A DNA stretch of 64,000 nt from Paracoccus shandongensis (GCF_017315735.1 NZ_JAFLRK010000002.1:124001-188000), one strand, 5' to 3'. Positions 7,299 to 16,564 are shown, numbered from the stretch's first letter. Notes: a model not told the origin generated them from the letters alone. Numbers and translations: made by a program.

Positions 7299-8021
7299 AT
7301 GACCGCGCTTGATGATCTTGCCCCCCGTCCCTTCCACGACGCCGACGCCCCGCAGCGCGCGCGGATGCTGTCGCGGCTGGCCGATACCGAACTGGCCGTG
7401 GCGCTGGTGGCGGAACCTGTGGGCGACACGGTGGACCTGCGCATCTTCCCGCTGGACAGCGGCCCCGTGGCGCTGGCCTGCGATACCGAGGATCGGCTGG
7501 CCGGTTTCTTCGGCGGACCCACCGCCTATGCCGCGATGCCGGGGCGGGTGCTGGCGGGCCTGCTGAAATCCGAGGGCGCGGGGCTGCTGGTCAATCCGGG
7601 CCAGCCGTCGGAAATGCTGCTGGACGCGGCGATGCTGGACTGGCTGACCGGCGCGCTGTCCGCCGCACCCGAACCCGCCGACGCCCGCCTGCGCCTGACC
7701 CCGCCCGCGCCCCAGACCGTGGAAGCCCTGGCGCAGCCCTTGGCCGAACGCCTGGGGGACATGCGCGGGCTGATCGCGGGGGCGGCGTTGGCCGGGGCGG
7801 GGGGCGGCCATGTCCTCCTGGTCGCGGGCGCCGATCCCGCCCACCAGCCCGCCATCGCCAAGGCCCTGGCCGAGGCGCTGGCCTTCCTGCCGGAACAACC
7901 CGGCGGTGTCGATGTCAGCTTCACCGATGCCACGCTGCCCGCGGGCGTGCTGCGCTTCGACCTGACGCCGCCCGAGGCCCCCATGCCGCAGCGCCCGAAA
8001 GGCCCGCCGATTCTGCGCTGA
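7299..8021 (+). CDS. sseB: SseB-family protein
   Basis: A 240-residue protein with the SseB N-terminal domain (enhanced serine sensitivity protein). Visible features are the start TALDDLAPRPFHDADAPQRA, the core TVDLRIFPLDSGPVALACDT and the conserved AYAAMPGRVLAGLL and LLVNPGQPSEMLLDAAML. In E. coli, sseB affects serine tolerance when overexpressed, but its molecular role is not settled. The C-terminal half (about 130-240) matches the SseB C-terminal domain less clearly. The ATG at 7299 follows CCCCGAAAGG. It stands alone between a palindrome-rich region and pcs. Confidence 0.85.
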   Translation: MTALDDLAPRPFHDADAPQRARMLSRLADTELAVALVAEPVGDTVDLRIFPLDSGPVALACDTEDRLAGFFGGPTAYAAMPGRVLAGLLKSEGAGLLVNPGQPSEMLLDAAMLDWLTGALSAAPEPADARLRLTPPAPQTVEALAQPLAERLGDMRGLIAGAALAGAGGGHVLLVAGADPAHQPAIAKALAEALAFLPEQPGGVDVSFTDATLPAGVLRFDLTPPEAPMPQRPKGPPILR

Positions 8022-8070
8022 GGGGCCAAGCACGGTTGCGTGATCGCCCCCAAGCTGCCAGAACCTGCCC

Positions 8071-8763
8071 ATGAAGACACAACACAAAGCCCTGTCCGTC
8101 CACCTGCTGACCGCCACGGGCGCGGTGCTGTCGATGCTGGCGATGCTTGCCGCGGTCGAGGGCAAGTGGTCGCTGATGTTCCTGTGGCTGGTCGTGGCCC
8201 TGGTCGTGGACGGCATCGACGGCCCCCTGGCGCGGCGATACGACGTGAAGATCCATTCGCCCAACTATGACGGCGTGCTGATGGATCTGATCATCGACTA
8301 CCTGACCTATGCCTTCATCCCGGCCTATGCACTGTTCAAGTCGGGGCTGCTGTCGGGCTGGACCGGCTGGTTCGCGATCATCGCCATCGTCTATGGCAGC
8401 GTGATCTATTGGGCCGACACGCGGATGAAGACCAAGGACAATTCGTTCTCGGGCTTTCCGGGCTGCTGGAACATGGTGGTGCTGGTGCTGTTCGCGACCG
8501 ATCCGCACTGGACGGTGATCCTGCTGATCGTGGTGGCGCTGACCGTGGGGATGTTCCTGCCGATCAAGTTCATCCACCCGGTCCGCACCGAACGCTGGCG
8601 GGCCATATCGCTGCCCATCGCGATCCTGTGGTGCGTCTTCGCCGCCCGCGCGGCCTGGGTCGATTTCCACCCCGACAGCTGGGCCAACTGGGGGCTGGTC
8701 GTCACGTCGCTGTGGCTGATGCTGGCGGGCGCCGCGCAACAGTTGCTGCCCGAACGCGCCTGA
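8071..8763 (+). CDS. pcs: Phosphatidylcholine synthase
   Basis: A 230-residue integral membrane enzyme that condenses CDP-diacylglycerol with choline to make phosphatidylcholine. It is found mainly in alphaproteobacteria and some pathogens. The CDP-alcohol phosphotransferase signature DG-x2-AR-x8-G-x3-D-x3-D is present as DGPLARR followed by GVLMDLIID (about residues 51-74). About eight membrane segments are visible. Length and the FSGFPGCWNMVVLVLF block match Pcs rather than PgsA or PssA. The stop is 12 nt before the next gene's preferred start, so co-transcription is likely. Confidence 0.93.
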   Translation: MKTQHKALSVHLLTATGAVLSMLAMLAAVEGKWSLMFLWLVVALVVDGIDGPLARRYDVKIHSPNYDGVLMDLIIDYLTYAFIPAYALFKSGLLSGWTGWFAIIAIVYGSVIYWADTRMKTKDNSFSGFPGCWNMVVLVLFATDPHWTVILLIVVALTVGMFLPIKFIHPVRTERWRAISLPIAILWCVFAARAAWVDFHPDSWANWGLVVTSLWLMLAGAAQQLLPERA

Positions 8764-8775
8764 AGGGGGATGCCC

Positions 8776-10242
8776 ATGCGTGACCTTCTGACATCCGCCG
8801 CCGCGCTGGTCCTGCTGGCCCTGCCTGCGAGCGCCCAGGACGCGATCACGCTGGGCATGGTGCTGGAGCCCCCGAACCTCGACCCCACCGGCGGGGCGGC
8901 AGCGGCGACTGACGAGGTCGTCTATGCCAATGTCTTCGAGGGGCTGACCCGCTTTGGCCCCAACGGCACCATCGAGCCCGCCCTGGCCGAACGCTGGGAC
9001 GTTCAGGACGACGGCCGCACCTATGTCTTTCACCTGCACGGCGGCGTGACCTTCCACGACGGCGCGGGTTTTGACGCCAGCGACGTGGTCTTCACGCTGG
9101 ACCGCGCCCGCGCGCCCGATTCGACCAATGCCCAGAAGGTGCTGTTCCAGGGCATCAAGTCGGTCGAGGCCCTGGACCCCCTGACCGTCCGTGTCACCCT
9201 GTCCGCGCCGGACGGCAATTTCCCCTTCAAGATGGCCTGGGGCGATGCGGTGATGCTGGACCCGGCCAGCGCGGAGGGCCTTGCCACCAGGCCCGTCGGC
9301 ACCGGCCCGTTCCGGCTGGACCAATGGGTGCAGGGCGACCGGATCGTGCTGACCGCCTTCGACGGATACTGGGGTGAAAAGCCCGCGCTGCGGACCGCGA
9401 CCTTCCGCTTCATCCCCGACCCCTCGGCAGCCTTCGCGGCGATGATGGCGGGCGACGTGGACGCCTTCCCGAACTTCCCCGCGCCCGAGACGCTGCCGCA
9501 GTTGCAAGCCGATCCCCGCTTCAAGGTCATGGTGGGCACGACCGAGGGCGAGACGATCCTGGCCATGAACAACGCCCGCCCGCCGCTGAACGACATCAGG
9601 GTCCGCCAGGCCATCGCCCACGCGATCAACCGCCAGGACATCATCGACGGCGCGATGTTCGGCCATGGCACCCCCATCGGCAGCCATTTCGCCCCCCACC
9701 ACCCCGATTACGTCGATCTGACCGGGCTGTCGGGTTACGACCCCGAAAAGGCCAGGGCCCTGCTGGCCGAGGCGGGGGTTGGTCCCATCACCCTGCGGCT
9801 TGCGCTGCCGCCCACGCCCTATGCCCGGCGCGGAGGCGAGATCATCCAGGCGCAACTGGCCGCCGTGGGGATCGGAACGCAGATCACCAACATGGAATGG
9901 GCGCAATGGCTGGAAACCGTCTTCAAAGGCGGCGATTTCGACCTGACCGTCATCAGCCATACCGAGCCCCTGGACATCGACATCTATGCCCGGCCCGACT
10001 ATTACTTCCACTATGCCCGGCCGGACTTCGTGGCGCTGATGGACCGCTTGCAGGCCGCCGTCACGCCGCAGCAGCGCAGCGATCTTTACAAGCAGGCGCA
10101 AGAGATGATCGCCCGCGATCACGTCAACGCCTTCCTGTTCCAGCTTGCCAAGACCGGCGTGGCGGATGCCCGGATCGAAGGCCTGTGGGAAAACGCGCCC
10201 ACGCAGGCCAACGACCTGACAAAGGTGCGGTGGAGAGAGTAG
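8776..10242 (+). CDS. ABC transporter substrate-binding protein, peptide/nickel type (SBP_bac_5), orphan
   Basis: A 488-residue periplasmic binding protein with the signal RDLLTSAAALVLLALPASAQ. Family motifs are NLDPTGGAAAATDEVVYANVFEGL, ALAERWDVQDDGRTYVFHL with GVTFHDGAGFDASDVVFTLD, and VRQAIAHAINRQDI. This is cluster-5 (DppA/OppA-like) and could bind peptides, nickel chelates or other solutes. I prefer ATG 8776, because AAGGGGG (8763-8769) touches the alternative ATG at 8770 but sits 6 nt from 8776. No permease or ATPase genes are adjacent, so it must use a transporter encoded elsewhere. Confidence 0.88.
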   Translation: MRDLLTSAAALVLLALPASAQDAITLGMVLEPPNLDPTGGAAAATDEVVYANVFEGLTRFGPNGTIEPALAERWDVQDDGRTYVFHLHGGVTFHDGAGFDASDVVFTLDRARAPDSTNAQKVLFQGIKSVEALDPLTVRVTLSAPDGNFPFKMAWGDAVMLDPASAEGLATRPVGTGPFRLDQWVQGDRIVLTAFDGYWGEKPALRTATFRFIPDPSAAFAAMMAGDVDAFPNFPAPETLPQLQADPRFKVMVGTTEGETILAMNNARPPLNDIRVRQAIAHAINRQDIIDGAMFGHGTPIGSHFAPHHPDYVDLTGLSGYDPEKARALLAEAGVGPITLRLALPPTPYARRGGEIIQAQLAAVGIGTQITNMEWAQWLETVFKGGDFDLTVISHTEPLDIDIYARPDYYFHYARPDFVALMDRLQAAVTPQQRSDLYKQAQEMIARDHVNAFLFQLAKTGVADARIEGLWENAPTQANDLTKVRWRE

Positions 10243-10268
10243 GATGCGCCGCCCGGCAATTTCCCCCT

Positions 10269-10296
10269 TTTCAACGCCGCGCCGCGGCGGCATAGT
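10269..10296 (+). promoter_or_regulatory. Candidate leu promoter upstream of the leader peptide
   Basis: TTTCAA at 10269-10274 and CATAGT at 10291-10296 are separated by 16 nt and resemble weak -35 and -10 elements. Transcription would start near 10302-10304, at the leader ATG itself. Only sequence similarity supports it. Confidence 0.3.
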
Positions 10297-10303
10297 CCGC
10301 GCC

Positions 10304-10402
10304 ATGACCCGGATGCTGGACATTTCCGTTGCCCCGACCGCGCCCCATGGCGCGCGCCTGGCCGTGAACCTCCGCGGTCTGCTGCTTCTTACGCTGCGCT
10401 GA
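10304..10402 (+). CDS. leuL: Putative leucine leader peptide
   Basis: A 32-residue ORF: ATG at 10304, TGA at 10400-10402. Its C-terminal part reads NLRGLLLLTLR, with four consecutive Leu codons (CTG CTG CTT CTT) and a fifth two codons on, directly before a set of competing hairpins and leuA. This is the layout of a transcription-attenuation leader: when Leu-tRNA is scarce the ribosome stalls on the Leu run and changes the downstream RNA fold. No Shine-Dalgarno sequence precedes the ATG, so translation may be leaderless. Peptide leaders for leuA occur in alphaproteobacteria; the assignment here is from pattern and position. Confidence 0.7.
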   Translation: MTRMLDISVAPTAPHGARLAVNLRGLLLLTLR

Positions 10403-10460
10403 GCGGGTCTCCGGGCCGCCGCTCAGCCAGGACGTGCCCGGGCTTCCCGCAAACAGACCC
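10398..10460 (+). promoter_or_regulatory. Candidate leuA attenuator
   Basis: Two mutually exclusive folds are visible. Fold A pairs GCTGAGCGG (10398-10406) with CCGCTCAGC (10419-10427), a perfect 9-bp stem covering the leader stop codon. Fold B pairs GGGTCT (10405-10410) with AGACCC (10455-10460) and CCGGGC (10411-10416) with GCCCGG (10436-10441). A ribosome stalled on the Leu codons would mask the first arm of fold A. No clean U-tract follows, so the terminator form is uncertain. Confidence 0.5.
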
Positions 10461-10479
10461 CGTAAGAAAGCACAGAACC

Positions 10480-12036
10480 ATGTCCGACAAGAACCGCGTC
10501 GTCATCTTCGACACCACGCTCCGCGACGGCGAGCAGTCGCCCGGCGCCACCATGTCCCACGAGGAAAAGCTGGAAATCGCGTCCATGCTGGACGAGATGG
10601 GCGTGGACATCATCGAGGCGGGCTTCCCCATCGCCTCCGAAGGCGATTTCGCCGCCGTCAGTGAAATCGCGAAGCAGGCGCAGAACGCCGTGATCTGCGG
10701 CCTCGCGCGCGCGCAACTGCCCGACATCGACCGCTGCTGGGAAGCCGTAAAACACGCCCGCCGTCCGCGCATCCACACCTTCATCGGCACCTCGCCCCTG
10801 CACCGGGCCATTCCGAACCTGGACATGGACCAGATGGCCGAACGGATCGAACAGACCGTGACGCACGCCCGCAACCTGTGCGACAACGTGCAATGGTCGC
10901 CCATGGACGCGACGCGGACCGAACATGATTACCTGTGCCGCGTTGTGGAAATCGCCATCAAGGCGGGCGCCACCACCATCAACATCCCCGACACTGTGGG
11001 CTATACCGCGCCGCGCGAATCGGCCGACCTGATCCGCATGTTGCTGGAACGCGTGCCGGGGTCGGAAAACGTGGTCTTCGCCACCCATTGCCACAACGAC
11101 CTGGGCATGGCGACGGCGAATGCCCTGGCCGCGGTGGAAGCCGGCGCCCGCCAGATCGAATGCACCATCAACGGCCTTGGCGAACGCGCGGGCAACACCG
11201 CGCTGGAGGAGGTGGTGATGGCCCTGAAGGTGCGCCACGACATCATGCCCTTCACCACCGGCATCGACACCACCAAGATCATGGGCATTTCCCGCCGCGT
11301 GGCGCAGGTCTCGGGCTTCCCCGTTCAGTTCAACAAGGCCATTGTCGGCAAGAACGCCTTCCTGCACGAATCCGGCATCCACCAGGACGGCGTGCTGAAG
11401 AACGTCGAAACCTTCGAGATCATGCGCCCCGCCGACATCGGCCTCAATGAGACCAACATCGCCATGGGCAAGCATTCGGGCCGCGCCGCCCTGCGCGCCA
11501 AGCTGGCCGACCTGGGCTATGACGTGGGCGACAACCAGTTGAAGGACATCTTCGTCCGCTTCAAGGCCTTGGCCGACCGCAAGAAAGAGGTTTATGACGA
11601 GGATATCGTGGCGCTGGTCCAGGACGCCTCGGCCAATACCGGCGACGATTTCCTGCAGGTCAAGCACCTGCGCGTGGTCTGCGGCAGCGACGGGCAGTCG
11701 GCGGACCTGACCATGATCGTGGACGGCGCGGAACAGACGGTCCATGCCACGGGCGACGGCCCGGTCGATGCCTGCTTCAATGCCGTGAAGCAGATCTTCC
11801 CGCACAATGCCCGGCTGAAGCTTTATCAGGTCCATGCCGTGACCGAGGGGACCGATGCGCAGGCCACCGTCAGCGTCCGGATGGAGGAGGACGGCCGCAT
11901 CGTGAACGGCCAGGCGTCCGACACCGACACGATCCTGGCCTCGGTCAAGGCCTATGTCGGCGCGCTGAACCACCTGATCGTGCGCCGCACGCGGGCGGGC
12001 CGCGACGGCAAGGAAATCAGCATGTATTCGCACTGA
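10480..12036 (+). CDS. leuA: 2-isopropylmalate synthase
   Basis: A 518-residue enzyme that condenses acetyl-CoA with 2-oxoisovalerate, the committed step of leucine synthesis. The catalytic barrel starts RVVIFDTTLRDGEQSPGA and has the metal-binding ATHCHNDLGMATANALAAVE motif. The C-terminal regulatory LeuA dimer domain (about residues 390-510: LRVVCGSDGQSADLTMIVDG, VHAVTEGTDAQATVSVRM) provides leucine feedback inhibition. Length is that of the standard bacterial form. It is preceded by a Leu-rich leader ORF and hairpins, so expression is probably also controlled by attenuation. No other leu gene is adjacent. Confidence 0.97.
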   Translation: MSDKNRVVIFDTTLRDGEQSPGATMSHEEKLEIASMLDEMGVDIIEAGFPIASEGDFAAVSEIAKQAQNAVICGLARAQLPDIDRCWEAVKHARRPRIHTFIGTSPLHRAIPNLDMDQMAERIEQTVTHARNLCDNVQWSPMDATRTEHDYLCRVVEIAIKAGATTINIPDTVGYTAPRESADLIRMLLERVPGSENVVFATHCHNDLGMATANALAAVEAGARQIECTINGLGERAGNTALEEVVMALKVRHDIMPFTTGIDTTKIMGISRRVAQVSGFPVQFNKAIVGKNAFLHESGIHQDGVLKNVETFEIMRPADIGLNETNIAMGKHSGRAALRAKLADLGYDVGDNQLKDIFVRFKALADRKKEVYDEDIVALVQDASANTGDDFLQVKHLRVVCGSDGQSADLTMIVDGAEQTVHATGDGPVDACFNAVKQIFPHNARLKLYQVHAVTEGTDAQATVSVRMEEDGRIVNGQASDTDTILASVKAYVGALNHLIVRRTRAGRDGKEISMYSH

Positions 12037-12045
12037 TTCGGCCCT

Positions 12046-12070
12046 GGGGTGGGGTGAACCCCCCCCCTAC
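12046..12070. repeat. Copy of the GGGGTTCCACCCC-type palindrome, degenerate
   Basis: GGGGTGGGGTGAACC followed by CCCCCCCTAC, 10 nt after the leuA stop. It forms a GC-rich hairpin and matches the family seen at 12930-12996, 26502-26524 and 35741-35960. It is plausible as the leuA terminator. Confidence 0.5.
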
Positions 12071-12274
12071 GATTCCCGGGGTCGCAGGCAAAAGCCTGTA
12101 CGAAAAGACAGACGCGCGGCGGACGCGGTTTCTTGACCTGCGCGTCAAGGGATGCGAGATCCGGGCGCAGGTTCGATCATCAGGACAACTGACGACGAAG
12201 GGGTCGGATGCGGCAGGCCCGGACTGCCGCGTCTTTTTACATTGTTTGGCGCCGCGTGGCGCCGGTTCACGAGG

Positions 12275-12874
12275 ATGAAGATGCGGGCTTTTTCTGGGGC
12301 CATTGCGGCCGCGATGCTGACGGCGGGAACCGCCTTTGCCGCCACCCTGACCGAAGGCACCGGCAGCGCCGGGTTTTCGGGCGACTGGAAAAACCCGACC
12401 ATCGTCGGCACGGGTTTCGACAGCATCTCGGGCAGCTGGAGCGGGCATAACGATTACGACATCCTGGGCTTCACGGGGCTGAAGCCGGGGGCGCAGACCA
12501 TCACGCTCACCTTCTCGCCGCAGACGCCCATCGGCGATACGGACTGGTCCTTCTCGGCCGGGGGCAGCCTGTATTACCAGTTCACGGCACCCCAATACAG
12601 CGCCTGGGAAGGCACGCAGTTCGGTTCCGTCAACATGCAGCACTGGAACCGCAAGGACGACTTCACCTATTCCCTGCACCTGGGCGAGGATTTCGGCGGC
12701 ATCCTGTATCTGTCGCTTTACGGCACGCATGGCAGCCTGAACTACAACATCGACGCGCCCGGCAACGCGGCGTCCGACCCGCAGCCCGCCCCGGTTCCGC
12801 TGCCCGCAGGCGCGGCGCTGCTGCCGGCGGGGCTTGCCGCCCTGGCCTTCCTGCGCCGCCGCAAGGCCCGCTGA
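12275..12874 (+). CDS. VPLPA-CTERM sorting-domain protein
   Basis: About 199 residues from ATG 12275 (MKMRAFSGAIAAAMLTAGTA), preceded by CACGAGG; upstream in-frame starts would place non-conserved sequence before the signal peptide. The C-terminus is a textbook tripartite sorting signal: VPLPAGAALLPAGLAALAF, a hydrophobic helix, then the basic RRRKAR. Such proteins are processed by an exosortase in Rhodobacterales and anchored or released at the cell surface. The middle (about 25-170) is rich in Gly/Ser/Thr and aromatic residues with no family I recognise, consistent with an extracellular beta-structure. No exosortase is in the window. Confidence 0.8.
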   Translation: MKMRAFSGAIAAAMLTAGTAFAATLTEGTGSAGFSGDWKNPTIVGTGFDSISGSWSGHNDYDILGFTGLKPGAQTITLTFSPQTPIGDTDWSFSAGGSLYYQFTAPQYSAWEGTQFGSVNMQHWNRKDDFTYSLHLGEDFGGILYLSLYGTHGSLNYNIDAPGNAASDPQPAPVPLPAGAALLPAGLAALAFLRRRKAR

Positions 12875-12929
12875 CACGGCCCGCACGGAAAGCGGGGCCG
12901 CAACGGGCTTTCAAGCGCGAAAGCCCCGC

Positions 12930-12996
12930 AGGGCGGGGTTTTACCCCACCCTTCCTTTGCGACCGGCCAGGCAAAGGTGGGGTGGAACCCCGCCCT
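12930..12996. terminator. Bidirectional hairpin between convergent genes (repeat family 2)
   Basis: Arms 12930-12950 (AGGGCGGGGTTTTACCCC then ACC) and 12976-12996 (GGTGGGGTGGAACCCCGC then CCT) pair over 21 bp with only a two-base TT/CC difference in the centre. Each arm is also self-complementary. It lies between the VPLPA-CTERM gene and the convergent glycosyltransferase, overlapping the stop codon of the latter. It probably terminates both transcripts and belongs to a dispersed palindrome family. Confidence 0.7.
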
Positions 12997-13843
12997 ATGT
13001 CGTGCTGCCGGCCGGGTGGCCCAATCGGCCCCAGTCCATCCCCGACAGGAACGGGAAATCCGCCGCCACCGCCCTTTGGAACTCTTCGGGCAGCAGCGGC
13101 TCGTAGCCCCAGGGGATGCCCGGAACGCCGCGCCGGGCGGAATCGGCCATGTCCCACCGCGTCACGAAATGACCCATCGCGTCGGGTTCGGTGATCGCGA
13201 TCATGCGGCGCGGCAGGTCGAAATGGTTGAAGGCAAAGATCGACCGGCCCGGCTCGGTCAGGCGCGCGGCCAATGCGGCCCCGGTGAAGGGACGGCGCGT
13301 CTTCCAGAAGCTCGGCGGCTCGGTTCCATAGCAGATGACGCTGAGGCCGCGCGGAAAGCTGAGCGCATAGCGCGGCAGGCCCCGCACGCCCCGTTCGATC
13401 CGGCGCAGGTTGGCCACGAAATCCGGGGCCACGGCATCGTCGTCGTCCAGGCGGAATTGCAGGGCGGGACGGCCCGACGCCTCGGCCGCTTGCAGCAGGG
13501 TGGGGCGCAGCGCCTGGCTCGCCTCGGTTTCCGCCGACACCAGCAGCTCGACCTGCGGTATCCTTGCGCACAGCGCGTCAAGCTGCTCCAGATGGCGGGC
13601 GGGCAGCCGGGTCGAGGTCAGCACCAGAAAGCGGAAATCCCGGTCCGTCTGCGCCGCGACCGACGCCAGGCAGATGCGTTCCAGCGTGAACAGCCGCCGC
13701 GCCATCCGGTCGGGGTGGAACAGCCATTCGGCCTGCTCGTCCAGCCGCGCGGCGTCGTGGGATTGCGGGCTTCGCATCCCCACCCAATCCCCCCGGCCCA
13801 GGAAGGCGAACCGGCAAATGCCGATGATCTGGCTTTCTTTCAA
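12995..13843 (-). CDS. Rhamnosyltransferase-like glycosyltransferase (PF11316-type)
   Basis: About 282 residues. I placed the start at TTG 13843 (LKESQIIGICRFAFLGRGDW) because it has an AAGGA Shine-Dalgarno sequence 8 nt upstream and the conserved IGxCRFxxLGxGDW block begins there; the ATG at 14077 would run into mreB. Features are ERICLASVAAQTDRDFRFLV, the DDDD metal-binding run in FRLDDDDAVAPDFV (a DxD-type GT-A motif) and WGYEPLLPEEF. This family is common in Rhodobacteraceae and annotated as putative rhamnosyl transferase, probably acting on cell-surface glycans; donor and acceptor are not known. Confidence 0.8.
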   Translation of the reverse strand: MKESQIIGICRFAFLGRGDWVGMRSPQSHDAARLDEQAEWLFHPDRMARRLFTLERICLASVAAQTDRDFRFLVLTSTRLPARHLEQLDALCARIPQVELLVSAETEASQALRPTLLQAAEASGRPALQFRLDDDDAVAPDFVANLRRIERGVRGLPRYALSFPRGLSVICYGTEPPSFWKTRRPFTGAALAARLTEPGRSIFAFNHFDLPRRMIAITEPDAMGHFVTRWDMADSARRGVPGIPWGYEPLLPEEFQRAVAADFPFLSGMDWGRLGHPAGSTT

Positions 13844-14007
13844 TGGCTTCGTCCTTGTCGGCTGCACGGGCGGCAGGGAAATGCTGGCCCTGGCCGCCGC
13901 GAAGGATCGGGGCTTTCGTGACGGGGTCAACCCTTTTATATGAAGGGCTGCGGCCAGACGGCGATTCCGGCGGGCTGCGACTCTCATGGGGCGACAAAAC
14001 GGGCTAA

Positions 14008-15075
<1,068 letters not shown>

Positions 15076-15103
15076 GGGGCGGCCCGGCAGGGGGCTCGCG
15101 TCC

Positions 15104-16039
15104 ATGGCACGCAAGGGACCAGATTTCGCCACACCCGTCCGGCGCGTGCTGATCGCGCTGATGGTGCTTGTGCTGATCGCATTGTTCCTGTTCTGGCGCA
15201 TCGACAGCCCGCGCGCGGAACGGATGCGCATCGCCATCATCGACCGGGTGGTGCCGTCCTTTGAATGGGCGCTGGCCCCGGTCACGCAGGCCAGCCAGAT
15301 GATCGGCGGGTTCCAGTCCTATGCCCGGATCTATCAGCAGAACCAGGAACTGCGGCGCGAGTTGCAGAAGATGCAGGCCTGGAAGGAGGCCGCCGTCCAG
15401 CTGGAACAGGAAAATTCCAAGCTGATGGCGCTGAACAACGTCCGCATCGACCCCGCCCTGACCAGCGTCACGGGCATGGTGATGGTGGACAGCGGATCGG
15501 CCTTCCGCCAGTCGGTGCTGCTGAACGTGGGCGCGGATGACGGCATCGTCGAAGGCTGGGCCACGATGGACGGGCTGGGCCTTGTGGGCCGCATTTCCGG
15601 CGTGGGCAAGCGGACCAGCCGGGTGGTGCTGCTGACCGACCCGTCCTCGCGCGTCCCGGTGTCGATCCAGCCCTCGGGCGAACGGGCGCTGCTGACGGGC
15701 GACAACACGCCGCTGCCGTTCCTGGACTTCATCGAAACCCCGGACAACGTGCGCCCGGGCGACAGGGTCGTGACCTCGGGCGACGGGGGGGTGTTTCCGC
15801 CGGGGCTTCTGGCGGGCCAGGTGGTGCAGGGCAGCGACGGGCGGATGCGGCTGCGCATGGCCGCCGATTACGGGCGGCTGGAATTCCTGCGCGTGCTGCG
15901 GTCCCGTCCCGCCGAAACCGTGGCCGATTCGGGCGCGGTCATCACCCCCAAGGAACAGGGCTTCATCGGCCCGCGGATGCCGACCTCGCCGGTCGAGGCG
16001 GCGGCGGCATCGGACCCCCTGGCCACGGGGACCGAATAG
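15104..16039 (+). CDS. mreC: Rod shape-determining protein MreC
   Basis: A 311-residue protein with one N-terminal membrane anchor (VLIALMVLVLIALFLFWRI), a coiled coil (about 80-110: QNQELRRELQKMQAWKEAAV) and the periplasmic beta-barrel domain (TGMVMVDSGSAFRQSVLLNV, WATMDGLGLVGRISGVGKRT, GDRVVTSGDGGVFPPGLLAG). It links MreB to PBP2 in the elongasome. I chose ATG 15104 (MARKGPDFATPVRRVLI), 28 nt after mreB; a longer reading from 15011 overlaps mreB and is not MreC-like. The C-terminal tail is short and Ala/Pro-rich. Confidence 0.95.
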   Translation: MARKGPDFATPVRRVLIALMVLVLIALFLFWRIDSPRAERMRIAIIDRVVPSFEWALAPVTQASQMIGGFQSYARIYQQNQELRRELQKMQAWKEAAVQLEQENSKLMALNNVRIDPALTSVTGMVMVDSGSAFRQSVLLNVGADDGIVEGWATMDGLGLVGRISGVGKRTSRVVLLTDPSSRVPVSIQPSGERALLTGDNTPLPFLDFIETPDNVRPGDRVVTSGDGGVFPPGLLAGQVVQGSDGRMRLRMAADYGRLEFLRVLRSRPAETVADSGAVITPKEQGFIGPRMPTSPVEAAAASDPLATGTE

Positions 16040-16040
16040 G

Positions 16041-16550
16041 ATGAACCGGCAGTTGCTGATCGGCACGGCGCTGTTCTGCACGGCGATGGCGGTGCTGCTG
16101 TTTTTGCGCCTGCTGCCCTTGTCGGCGGGAACCGCGCGCCTGCCCGGGCCCGACCTGGGGCTGTGCCTGGCGCTGGCCTGGGTGCTGCGCCGCCCCGACC
16201 AGCTGGCGGCCCCCGTGATCGCGCTGGTCTTCGCCGTCCAGGACATCCTCCTGTTCCACCCCCTGGGCCTCTGGCCCGCCATGGTGGTGCTGGGGACCGA
16301 GGCCGCACGCTTGCGTGAGGGGCGTTGGCGCGACGGGCCATTCATGGTTGAATGGCTGCGCATCGCCATCCTGATCGGCGTGATGATGCTGGCTTATCGT
16401 TTCATGCAGGTGCTGTTCATGATGCCGGTTCCGGCCCTGGGTCAGGTGATCCTGCACTATATCGCCACCACCGCCGCCTATCCGCCCGTGGTGCTGGCCG
16501 CCCGCGCGCTGGTCGGCCTGCGCCGCATCACCCCCGTCGAGGCCGAGTAG
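16041..16550 (+). CDS. mreD: Rod shape-determining protein MreD
   Basis: A 169-residue polytopic membrane protein with about five hydrophobic helices. The segment VFAVQDILLFHPLGLWPAMV fits MreD, a poorly conserved but positionally diagnostic elongasome subunit. It begins 1 nt after the mreC stop and is followed 14 nt later by mrdA with an AGGAGG ribosome-binding site (GAGGAGGTTCACGCG). Assignment rests mostly on operon position, length and topology. Confidence 0.88.
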   Translation: MNRQLLIGTALFCTAMAVLLFLRLLPLSAGTARLPGPDLGLCLALAWVLRRPDQLAAPVIALVFAVQDILLFHPLGLWPAMVVLGTEAARLREGRWRDGPFMVEWLRIAILIGVMMLAYRFMQVLFMMPVPALGQVILHYIATTAAYPPVVLAARALVGLRRITPVEAE

Positions 16551-16564
16551 AGGAGGTTCACGCG

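Noticed and set aside
7921-10323. An 800-codon open frame on the reverse strand
   Set aside because: It is exactly antisense to pcs and the binding-protein gene, whose families are clear. Its sequence is His/Arg/Gln/Gly-rich low complexity, as expected of antisense frames in high-GC DNA.
12152-12274. N-terminal extension of the VPLPA-CTERM protein from an upstream ATG
   Set aside because: It would put 41 unrelated residues before an obvious signal peptide; ATG 12275 has a ribosome-binding site.
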